The translations under genes and the position numbers were made by a program. The notes beneath the pieces were generated by a model. That model was not told where the DNA came from. It did not search any database and worked only from the letters and a program-made list of their open reading frames with translations. DNA of 64,000 nucleotides, from contig NZ_JAGQBU010000005.1 in the NCBI RefSeq assembly GCF_024345795.1, forward strand, positions 62,001-126,000, written 5' to 3'. This DNA comes from Synechococcus sp. J7-Johnson (lineage in GTDB: Bacteria > Cyanobacteriota > Cyanobacteriia > PCC-6307 > Cyanobiaceae). Shown one piece after another: positions 37,978 to 45,135 of this stretch (positions are counted from its first letter, which is position 1; the number at the start of each line of letters is the position of its first letter).

Positions 37978-38403
37978 ATGTCGAATGTCATGCCGTCACT
38001 CGGCAGAACCATGCTCCAGGGCAAGGAGTTGCTCGACAAGGCCCGCTCCCTGAGCAACTGCTCGGAAGATGAAATCGCCAGGGGCTGCGGCTACGTGAGC
38101 CCGGGGGGACGGGTTCTCAAAAAGAGCTTTTACAGGGCTCTGGTGGAAGCCAAGGGCTACCGGCTGGGGGGAAGTGCGGCCAGCTCCGGAGCGAGCAAGG
38201 GGCGTCAGGCCGAGTTCCGCACCCGCGTGCATGGCAACGGCAACCTACTGATCGGCCATGCCTACACCCGTCGCATGGGGTTGGAGCCCGGGCAGGAGTT
38301 TCACATCCAGATCCACCACGAAACCGGCTCTATCTGGCTGCTCTCCGTTGATGGCGACGCTGCCGATCCCGAAACCGGCCCTACATCACCGGTCCATCCC
38401 TGA
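37978..38403 (+). CDS. cyanobacterial AbrB-family transcriptional regulator
   Basis: 141 residues. The N-terminal LQGKELLDKARSLSNCSEDE and GYVSPGGRVLKKSFYRALVE are specific to cyanobacterial AbrB (cyAbrB) proteins. The AbrB-like swapped-hairpin domain is C-terminal here (about residues 80-120, VHGNGNLLIGHAYTRRMGLE and GQEFHIQIH). Such proteins regulate carbon/nitrogen balance and other genes as DNA-binding dimers. It starts 60 bp after coxC and may have its own promoter or be read through from cox. Confidence 0.87.
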   Translation: MSNVMPSLGRTMLQGKELLDKARSLSNCSEDEIARGCGYVSPGGRVLKKSFYRALVEAKGYRLGGSAASSGASKGRQAEFRTRVHGNGNLLIGHAYTRRMGLEPGQEFHIQIHHETGSIWLLSVDGDAADPETGPTSPVHP

Positions 38404-38430
38404 AGATCGGGGCAGCAACGAGTCTGCGAT

Positions 38431-39027
38431 TCAGTCCTCGTCAGGATGGAAGCTGGCGCCGAAGGCCAGCAGGTCGACACCGCTGAACAGGAAGCTCACC
38501 CCCACCAGGATCCCCAGTACCGAGAGCTGACCCCCCAGTTTCATCGACAGGATCAAGGCGCCGAGCACCAGGGTGACCAGGCCGTTGAGCAGGCCCCAGG
38601 CCCAGCCAGTTGCGCCCCGGTGGCTGATCGCCACCAGCACCGCCACCAGGCCTTCCACCAGAAACACCACCCCCACAGCCAGGGAGAGGGCCGCCACCTG
38701 ACTGGCTACCTGCAGCGGCCCACCGCGGAACTGGGAGATCATCCAGCCGCCGGTCACCAGGAACAGGGTCGAAACCACCAGCCGCCAGAAGGTGTGGCGG
38801 CGGCTGAGCTGACGGGCCCTGACCAGGTTGTCGATCCAGCCCACCAGACCTCCCACCAGGAAGGCCAGGGCCACCATCGCCGTGATCCAGAAGGAGGCCA
38901 CCACCGGGAACACCAGCGCCAGCACCCCCAGAACCAGCATCAGCACCCCTTCGGCGATGGTGAAGGTGCGCAGGGCGGTCGCCTGACGCGGCTCGAGAGG
39001 ACGCAGGGGCGGAAGCGGCGAGGTCAT
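38431..39027 (-). CDS. HdeD-family membrane protein
   Basis: About 198 residues with six predicted helices in three pairs. ALRTFTIAEGVLMLVLGVLA, FWRLVVSTLFLVTGGWMI and LSVLGILVGVSFLFSGVDL show the repeating DUF308/HdeD pattern. HdeD is tied to acid resistance in enterics; the cyanobacterial role is unknown. ATG 39027 gives a family-length protein, and ATG 39054 would add nine residues. It is convergent with the AbrB gene and follows ribE by 77 bp on the same strand. Confidence 0.82.
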   Translation of the reverse strand: MTSPLPPLRPLEPRQATALRTFTIAEGVLMLVLGVLALVFPVVASFWITAMVALAFLVGGLVGWIDNLVRARQLSRRHTFWRLVVSTLFLVTGGWMISQFRGGPLQVASQVAALSLAVGVVFLVEGLVAVLVAISHRGATGWAWGLLNGLVTLVLGALILSMKLGGQLSVLGILVGVSFLFSGVDLLAFGASFHPDED

Positions 39028-39104
39028 GGTTGCCCAGTCAGCGTCGAAGTCCATCAGGCTACGGCGAGTCTCCGGGAGCCCATGCCGGGGCTGGCTGCCT
39101 CTGT

Positions 39105-39755
39105 TCAGCTCCAACCATGCTCCGCCAGCCAGGATCGGTCCAAGGGCGGCGCCGAAGCCCGAGGGTGCGATTCATGCCGCAGCAGGCGTTCTGTGTACTT
39201 CGCCAGCAGATCTGCCTCCAGATTGACCCGGTCGCCCACTTGCCGCTCCAGCAGGGTGGTGCTCCCCCAGGTGTGGGGGATGACAGCGATCCAGAAGCGC
39301 TCCCCGGCCGGGCTGCTGCCAGCCACCGTCAGGCTGATGCCGTCGACGGCCACGCTGGCTTTGTCGCAGACATAGCGGCCATAGGCGGGATCCTCCCAGG
39401 CAAGCTCCAGCCGCCAGGAGCCTGCGTCCTGCGTCACCGCCAGCACTTCGCCCACGCCATCGACATGGCCGCTGACCAGGTGCCCCCCCAGGCGATCCGA
39501 AAGCCGCAGCGCCGGCTCCAGATTCACCGCCGCGCCGGCCTCGGCCTTGCTTGCCAGGGTGCTGCGCCGCAGCGTCTCCTCACTGACATCGGCGCGGAAG
39601 GCATCCGCCATCAGGGCACTGACAGTGAGGCAGACCCCATCCACCGCCACGCTGTCACCAAGGGCCAGGGGATCCAGGCCGCTCAGGCCCTCGATGGTCA
39701 CGCCATGGGCGTGGCGCCGCAGGCGGCCCACCGTCTGAACCAGACCGGTAAACAT
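39105..39755 (-). CDS. ribE: riboflavin synthase alpha chain
   Basis: 216 residues made of two lumazine-binding repeats. MFTGLVQTVGRL at the very start is the family hallmark. The first repeat has VAVDGVCLTV and GHLVSGHVDGVGEV, and the second has KASVAVDGISLTVAG and IPHTWGSTTL. It dismutates two 6,7-dimethyl-8-ribityllumazines to riboflavin. No FMN riboswitch is apparent in the 55 bp before it, which is shared with the divergent DUF151 gene. Confidence 0.94.
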   Translation of the reverse strand: MFTGLVQTVGRLRRHAHGVTIEGLSGLDPLALGDSVAVDGVCLTVSALMADAFRADVSEETLRRSTLASKAEAGAAVNLEPALRLSDRLGGHLVSGHVDGVGEVLAVTQDAGSWRLELAWEDPAYGRYVCDKASVAVDGISLTVAGSSPAGERFWIAVIPHTWGSTTLLERQVGDRVNLEADLLAKYTERLLRHESHPRASAPPLDRSWLAEHGWS

Positions 39756-39810
39756 TGGAGGTTGCGGCGCTGCTGGCCATAATCGGATAAAGGGCCAGCG
39801 CTGCAGGACC

Positions 39811-40464
39811 ATGGTGGAGATGCGCGTCGCCGGAATCGCCCTTGATGCGGCCAGCCGCAGCCCGATCGTGCTGCTGCGGGATCCCTCCGGCCGGCGGCAG
39901 GTGCCGATCTGGATCGACCAGGCCCAGGCCCAGAACATTCTCGCGGGCCTGGGGGGAACGACTCCGCCCCGTCCACTCAGCCACGACCTAATGGCCGCCC
40001 TGATGGCCGTGGGCGGGGTAAGCCTGGAGCGGGTGATCATCCACTCGATCGAAGACGCCACCTTCCGGGCCGTGCTCAAGCTCACCGACTCCGACGGCGA
40101 GGCCAGCGAACTCGACTGCCGGCCAAGCGACGCGATCGCCCTGGCCCTGCGCACCGGCAGCGGGATCTGGATGCTGGAGGAGGTCGTGGCCGACGCCTCG
40201 ATCCCAGTGGATTCCGAGGCCGATGCCGAGGAAAAGGCCGATTTCCGCCGCTTCCTCGACCAGGTGAGCCCCGCTGAGCTGATCCGCAACCTCAGCCGGG
40301 CCCAGCGCCAGGACAACCCCGACAGTGACAACCCCGACAGTCGCGAAGACAACGGTGGTGGTGACGACGGTGGCGACGACGAGCCGGGCCCAGGTGCTGC
40401 GGACAACGGTTCCGCCAATGGTCCGATGGATGAACCTCCAGCCCCCTCCTCCAGCAACTCCTGA
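39811..40464 (+). CDS. DUF151 bifunctional nuclease-family protein
   Basis: 217 residues. The DUF151/BFN core covers residues 1-155: RVAGIALDAASRSPIVLLRD, RQVPIWIDQAQAQNILAGL, RPLSHDLMAALMAVGG and LDCRPSDAIALALRTGSGI are characteristic. Some plant members have RNase and DNase activity; the bacterial role is unsettled. The last 50 residues are an acidic Asp/Asn/Gly/Pro-rich disordered tail (DNPDSDNPDS, GGGDDGGDDEPG). The start of the next gene overlaps that tail by 35 bp. Confidence 0.85.
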   Translation: MVEMRVAGIALDAASRSPIVLLRDPSGRRQVPIWIDQAQAQNILAGLGGTTPPRPLSHDLMAALMAVGGVSLERVIIHSIEDATFRAVLKLTDSDGEASELDCRPSDAIALALRTGSGIWMLEEVVADASIPVDSEADAEEKADFRRFLDQVSPAELIRNLSRAQRQDNPDSDNPDSREDNGGGDDGGDDEPGPGAADNGSANGPMDEPPAPSSSNS

Positions 40465-41608
40465 GGCCGGCGTGCCACCAGAGCGGCGCCCGTTCGGCTC
40501 CGGTCCTGGGGTTTCCCTGTTCACCCTCGGCACGATGCGAGCCGCCGGCAGCCCCGAGCAGATGCTGGAGCTGCTGGAGGCCGCCCTTGACGCCGGCATC
40601 AACCACGTCGAGACAGCCCCGTCCTACGGACCGGCCGAGGCCTACCTGGGCCAGGCCCTGGCCAGGATCGCCACCAGCCGCGCCGGGGATCGCGCCGATC
40701 TTGTGCTCACCAGCAAGATCCTCCCCGGCGCCTCTCTCGAGAGCGGCCAGGCCCAGCTGCTCGGCAGCCTGCAGCGGCTGGGGGTCCACCGTCTCGACAA
40801 CCTCGCTGTGCATGGGCTCAACAGGCCAGAGCATCTGGAGTGGGCCCTGGAAGGGGCGGGGGCGCGGCTGCTGGAGTGGGCCCTGGCGCAGGGGCTGGTG
40901 GGTCAGCTGGGGTTCAGCAGCCATGGCTCCACCCCCCTGATTGAGCAGGCCCTGGCCAGCGGGCGGTTCAGCTTCTGCAGCCTGCACCTGCACCTCTTCG
41001 ATCAGGAGCGGCTGCCCCTGGCCCAGCGGGCCCTGGCCGGGGGCCTTGGAGTTCTGGCCATTTCGCCGGCCGACAAGGGCGGACGCCTCTACGACCCTCC
41101 CCCTGAGCTGATAGCCGACTGCTCGCCCCTGGAGCCCCTGCGGCTGGCCTACCGATTCCTGCTGGCCGAGGGGATCAGCAGCCTGACCCTCGGTGCCGAG
41201 CAAAGGCAGGATCTTGAGCTGGCCAGGCAACTGAAGGCGGCCGCCGGCCCCCTGGACACCCAGGAGCTCCTTGCCCTCCAGCATCTGGAGGGCAGCGGCC
41301 ACAGCCGCCTCGGTGCCGAGCGCTGCGGCCAGTGCCGGGCCTGCCTGCCCTGCCCGAGCGGTGTGCCGATCCCCGAGCTGCTGCGCCTGCGCAATCTGAC
41401 CCTGGGCCATGGCATGGAGACCTTCGCCAGCGAGCGCTACAACCTGATCGGCAGGGCCGGCCACTGGTGGGCATCGCTCGATGCCAGTGCCTGTCGCAGC
41501 TGCGGCGACTGCCTGCCCCGCTGTCCCCATGGGCTGGAGATTCCCGCCCTTCTGGCCGACACCCACAGGCGCCTGGCCGCAGCCCCTAGGCGCCGGCTCT
41601 GGGGCTAG
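40430..41608 (+). CDS. aldo/keto reductase with two C-terminal [4Fe-4S] motifs
   Basis: 392 residues. The N-terminal barrel has SLFTLGTMRAAGSPEQMLEL, AGINHVETAPSYGPAEAYLG (conserved Asp replaced by Glu-Thr, Tyr kept) and LGFSSHGST. The C-terminal 80 residues carry two cluster motifs, CGQCRACLPCPSG and CRSCGDCLPRCPHG. This build is seen in predicted iron-sulfur oxidoreductases of the aldo/keto reductase family (COG1453-like). The substrate is unknown. ATG 40430 is favoured, with ATG 40418 close. It ends at CTAG, shared with the stop of the convergent lipoprotein gene. Confidence 0.85.
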   Translation: MNLQPPPPATPEAGVPPERRPFGSGPGVSLFTLGTMRAAGSPEQMLELLEAALDAGINHVETAPSYGPAEAYLGQALARIATSRAGDRADLVLTSKILPGASLESGQAQLLGSLQRLGVHRLDNLAVHGLNRPEHLEWALEGAGARLLEWALAQGLVGQLGFSSHGSTPLIEQALASGRFSFCSLHLHLFDQERLPLAQRALAGGLGVLAISPADKGGRLYDPPPELIADCSPLEPLRLAYRFLLAEGISSLTLGAEQRQDLELARQLKAAAGPLDTQELLALQHLEGSGHSRLGAERCGQCRACLPCPSGVPIPELLRLRNLTLGHGMETFASERYNLIGRAGHWWASLDASACRSCGDCLPRCPHGLEIPALLADTHRRLAAAPRRRLWG

Positions 41609-42672
41609 GAGCCGCTGCGGTCCCAGAGCGATTGCAACTCGGGGCGCTGCTCCTCCGCCAGCGGCGGCAGGGAGGTGCAGCGTGCCAGCAGGGCCGGCGC
41701 CGGATAGAGCAGGGCAGCCACCGCCGGCGGCCAGCTGGAGAGCGCAGCGGCCAGCAGGTCCCGACGCAGCGGCGGCACCCAGCCTGCCGCCAGCAGACGG
41801 TTGAGCAGGGGCGCTTCCCGGGCCTGCAGCAACCAGCGCAGCGGCGGAACCTCCCGGGTCTGGGCCGGGCGCAGCAGCAGGTTCCACCAGAGGGCCGAAC
41901 CGCTGGCGGGCAGCAGGGCGCTCAGGCGGGTGTCGCTGCGCAGCAGCGGCAGCACCCTCTGGCTGGGCAGCACGGCGGCCTCCACTTCGCCTGAGAGCAG
42001 CAGGTTGAGTCCATCGCGATCATCGAAGGCAGCGGCCTGGCGGCGCAGCCGGCTGAGCTGATCACCCAGGCGAGGGTCGCTGACACTGGCCGGAACGCCC
42101 GGAGGCAACCCCAGCTGACGCAGGGCCAGATCGATGACCAGCCGCGGCGAGGAGGGCAGCAGCAGCTGACCTCGCAGGCTCGGGTCCAGCAGCAGCGCCC
42201 AACCCTCAGCCGCCCGGGCCACCAGGTCTCGGCGGTTGCGCAGCACCAGCAACCAGGTCCCGAAGGACCAGGGGTAAGCCAGGGCGGGGGCCGGTTCAGG
42301 GCGGAACAGGCGGGTGAGCGGCTGGGCCTCGGGCGCCAGCCCCTCCCAGAGCTCAGTTGAGGCAGGGGAGCCAGCCGACACGAATGGTTGCCAGGCATCG
42401 GCATCCGTCGCCTCCAGCCAGCCGTCCCCGAGCTGCACAAGGGCGGCAGCGCGGGCGGAGAGCACCGCTTCTGGGCCTTCCACGGCCTGGGCCCGCCAGG
42501 GATCCGGCAGTCGTTTTGCCCAGACGGCGGGCAACTCCCCACGCCCGTAGACCAGCTGCGCGCCGGAGCCCCGGCCGCAGCCACCCACCAGGCCCAGGCC
42601 TGCAAGGGCAGAGAGCTGCAGCAGCCTGCGGCGGCTCATGGAGCAGCTGAGAGGACGGGGATCGGCCTGCAT
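41605..42672 (-). CDS. lipoprotein resembling an ABC solute-binding protein
   Basis: 355 residues. The n-region has SRRRLLQ, a hydrophobic stretch LSALAGLGLVGG and a lipobox LVGGC, so it should be a lipid-anchored periplasmic protein, possibly exported by Tat. The mature part resembles the PotD/extracellular solute-binding family (YPWSFGTWLLVLRNRRDLVA; LLLSGEVEAAVLPSQRVLPL) but is diverged. No permease or ATPase is next to it. ATG 42672 is used and ATG 42639 is an alternative right before SRRR. It is the last gene of the topA operon and ends at the CTAG shared with the reductase gene. Confidence 0.72.
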   Translation of the reverse strand: MQADPRPLSCSMSRRRLLQLSALAGLGLVGGCGRGSGAQLVYGRGELPAVWAKRLPDPWRAQAVEGPEAVLSARAAALVQLGDGWLEATDADAWQPFVSAGSPASTELWEGLAPEAQPLTRLFRPEPAPALAYPWSFGTWLLVLRNRRDLVARAAEGWALLLDPSLRGQLLLPSSPRLVIDLALRQLGLPPGVPASVSDPRLGDQLSRLRRQAAAFDDRDGLNLLLSGEVEAAVLPSQRVLPLLRSDTRLSALLPASGSALWWNLLLRPAQTREVPPLRWLLQAREAPLLNRLLAAGWVPPLRRDLLAAALSSWPPAVAALLYPAPALLARCTSLPPLAEEQRPELQSLWDRSGS

Positions 42673-42692
42673 GGCTGGACCCTAGGAGGCGA

Positions 42693-43868
42693 TCAGATGC
42701 TGTCCTGCAGCTCCTGCATCGCCAGATCGCAGGCGGCAGCCAGGGCCCCTGGGGAGCGGCCGCTCAGCTCCCAGAGCAGGGCGAGACCGCCGGCACCTAC
42801 CCCCTCCTTGACGTACCCCCGCTCGTAGTCGCGCAGGGCGACGCTGCGGCAGGCGCCAAAGCGCAGGGAACTGGCAAAGGCCATCGGCCTGACTCCCCAG
42901 CGCTCCCCGAGGCGCTCCAGCAACAGGCTGAGGTTGCTGCCGGGCTCGTGGGCCACCCAGGCGGTGGTGGCGATGGCCCCGTGGTTCGCCAGACAGGATC
43001 GCTGGCTGGCCGGTGCCAGAGCCAGGGCCAGGGCCAGCACGGCGGCCATCTGGCTGCCCCCGGCCAGCAGCACCGGTACTCGCCGGCTGGCGATCCCCAG
43101 CAACAGTCCCGTCGCCAGAGCCTGCATCGGATCGCCCACGGCGGAGAGCACCGCCAGGGGATCAAGCGCCAGCAGCGCTCCAGGAATCGGCTGAGCCTCA
43201 GAAAATTCCAACCCCAGCCCCGCCGCCGCCAGCCCGCGAGCCGTGAGCTCGCTCTTGAGTGCATGGGCCGGCTGGCGCAGGCTGCCGCTCACCAGACCCG
43301 CAGCTTCCACCCCCAGCCCAGTGAGCACAGCCTGAGCCGTGCTGGTGCCCCCCGGCACGCATTCGGCAATCAACACCGGAGGCGGCTCGCCCGTCGCGGT
43401 GTCGTGGCGGGCCGCACACCAGCGGGCTCCCCAGCGCTGGCCCAGGCGCAGCAGCCGCTCCACCCGTTGCCTCGGCATCGCGGCTCCGCTGCTGAGGCAA
43501 CGGGCCGGCGTGCCGCCCAGGCGCAGGTGGGAGACCGCTGGTGCCACGGCGCAGCCCAGGTCGGCCACCAGCGGCACCAGAGACAGCTCCCGGCAGACCA
43601 CATGGGAAATCAGGGCCGGGCTGACCCCGGCGGGCAGAGGCGGCAGGGCGTGGGGCCGCTGCCCCGACGGGCCGAGCAGGAGCAGCTCCGCGTCGGCGGC
43701 GGCGGTGTGGAGACGCACCTCTGGGGTGGCTCCGGCAGCGGAGATGCCTGGCACCGCCGCTGTATCGGTACCGGCCAGAAGTAACAGGATCTGGCTGGCG
43801 GGCCAGTCGCGGGCTAGGCGCTCACACCAGCGGCGGGCCTGGTCCGGGTCACCGCAGAGGCTGATCAA
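42693..43868 (-). CDS. cobT: nicotinate-nucleotide:lower-base phosphoribosyltransferase CobT
   Basis: 391 residues. ILLLLAGTDTAAVPGISAAG, IAECVPGGTSTAQAVLTGL, VPVLLAGGSQMAAVLALAL and YERGYVKEGVGAGGLALLW match the cyanobacterial/archaeal CobT-like family that activates the lower ligand of cobamides. The catalytic Glu is likely the one in YVKEGVGAGG. Picocyanobacteria make pseudocobalamin, so the in vivo base may be adenine (established for the group, inferred here). The TTG start lies 6 bp after the DUF2232 stop; confidence in the start is modest. Confidence 0.85.
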   Translation of the reverse strand: MISLCGDPDQARRWCERLARDWPASQILLLLAGTDTAAVPGISAAGATPEVRLHTAAADAELLLLGPSGQRPHALPPLPAGVSPALISHVVCRELSLVPLVADLGCAVAPAVSHLRLGGTPARCLSSGAAMPRQRVERLLRLGQRWGARWCAARHDTATGEPPPVLIAECVPGGTSTAQAVLTGLGVEAAGLVSGSLRQPAHALKSELTARGLAAAGLGLEFSEAQPIPGALLALDPLAVLSAVGDPMQALATGLLLGIASRRVPVLLAGGSQMAAVLALALALAPASQRSCLANHGAIATTAWVAHEPGSNLSLLLERLGERWGVRPMAFASSLRFGACRSVALRDYERGYVKEGVGAGGLALLWELSGRSPGALAAACDLAMQELQDSI

Positions 43869-43874
43869 GGGGAA

Positions 43875-44537
43875 TCAGAGGGGATCGAGCGCCACCAGGG
43901 AACGCAACTGGGGGGGCGGCTCACTGATCGGGGCCTGCAACCGGGGGAAGATCCAGTAAGCCACTGCATGGAGCGCCAGCACGTAGATCAGGTTCTGCAC
44001 CAGCACCAGAGCCAGGGCCATCAGCTGCACCTGCAGCAGGTCGGGGCCGACCCCCAGGTTGAGCAGCGAGCTGAGGCGCTCGAGCAAACCGGCGGCTGCG
44101 GCGGTGATCAATACCCAGAGGTTCTCCCCCAGCAGGAGCGAGAGAACTGCCACCCGCACCAGAAAGCCACCACTGCCGATCAGCAGGCCCACGCCCCAGG
44201 TGAGCCACCAGCTGCGCCGGGCACACCAGCCCCAACCAAGCCACAGGGCCAGCAGTCCGTAGGGGAAAAGCACCAGGGGCCCACGGATCGGGCCCATCAG
44301 CGCCACCAGCAGCAGAGACGCCACCACCGCCCCCTCCCAACCTGACCTCCAGCCCTGACGCACCTGCAGAAGGGCCAGGGGGAGGGGCAGGGCCAGTCGA
44401 AACAGGGCTCCCCCCACGGGCAGGTAGTAGAGGCCCGCCCAGAGCAGGGCGGTGGCTGAGGCCAGATAGGCAGTTTCCACCAGCTGGCGGGCCTGGCGGG
44501 GGCTGAGGCTGGTGGTGGGGGGAGACGAGGGAGGCAT
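43875..44537 (-). CDS. DUF2232-family membrane protein
   Basis: 220 residues with about six membrane helices. TAYLASATALLWAGLYYLPVGG near the N-terminus and VLITAAAAGLLERLSSLLN resemble the DUF2232/YybS-like family of integral membrane proteins with no known activity. ATG 44537 lies 10 bp after the lipoprotein stop. Position in the topA-to-cobT operon suggests cotranscription but does not suggest a job. It could be an S-component-like membrane protein, since DUF2232 is distantly similar to those; this is speculative. Confidence 0.75.
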   Translation of the reverse strand: MPPSSPPTTSLSPRQARQLVETAYLASATALLWAGLYYLPVGGALFRLALPLPLALLQVRQGWRSGWEGAVVASLLLVALMGPIRGPLVLFPYGLLALWLGWGWCARRSWWLTWGVGLLIGSGGFLVRVAVLSLLLGENLWVLITAAAAGLLERLSSLLNLGVGPDLLQVQLMALALVLVQNLIYVLALHAVAYWIFPRLQAPISEPPPQLRSLVALDPL

Positions 44538-44547
44538 CGCAGCAGGC

Positions 44548-45135
44548 TCAGCGGGGGGCCGGGGCAGGGCTGGAGGCCGGGGCGACCGCGTTGGAGCCCG
44601 CAGGAGCGGTGGCACGGCCGCCATCTGATGGCATCCGCTCGATCGTCTCCACTTCGAAACTCACCCCCGCGGCCCGCAGGGCCTCGGTGACCACCTCGGC
44701 GGGGGCGGAGGGATCAGCCCCGGGCAGCTTGATGGTGATTCGGTAAGCAGCAGAACTGGCGGGGGACCGAGGGGCAGAACCTGCCCCCTGGGAGCTGGCG
44801 ACGGGCTTGGCGGGCTTGGTGGCTGCCGCCTCACCAGGCTTGGCAGATCCGCTCGCCCCGGCCGTGCCTGCCCGCGAGGTGGGCGAAGGGGACGGGGGCG
44901 GCGCGGCGGCTTTTCCGGCGGCGGGACTGGTCCCTGCCGCTCCAGTGGCATTGCCGGCGCCGGCCTCTGATCTGGTGTCGGTGGAACTCCCCGGAGCAGC
45001 GGCAGGGGTGGCCGGTGCTCCGAAACTGCCAGAGAGACGATCACCGAGAGGAGTGCCGCTGCAGGCGGACAGGGCAGCGAGCAGAACGCTCGCCAAACCC
45101 GCCAGGCTGAGGCCATGGATCAGGGGGCGGGCCAT
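44548..45135 (-). CDS. putative lipoprotein with low-complexity Ala/Pro/Ser/Thr linker
   Basis: 195 residues. The signal peptide [20 protein letters not shown] leads to the lipobox LSAC with Cys25. About 100 residues of Ala/Pro/Ser/Gly/Lys-rich linker follow, then a short ordered segment (about 130-168: AAYRITIKLPGADPSAPAEV onward to VSFEVETIERMPS) and another low-complexity tail. The ordered part is too small to classify. Its ATG shares its A with the topA TGA stop (TGATG), so it is probably translated by reinitiation after topA. Confidence 0.68.
   Translation of the reverse strand: MARPLIHGLSLAGLASVLLAALSACSGTPLGDRLSGSFGAPATPAAAPGSSTDTRSEAGAGNATGAAGTSPAAGKAAAPPPSPSPTSRAGTAGASGSAKPGEAAATKPAKPVASSQGAGSAPRSPASSAAYRITIKLPGADPSAPAEVVTEALRAAGVSFEVETIERMPSDGGRATAPAGSNAVAPASSPAPAPR

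Noticed and set aside
40292-41887. Large antisense frame over the aldo/keto reductase
   Set aside because: Gln/Gly/Ala-rich shadow of a real gene with clear motifs on the other strand.
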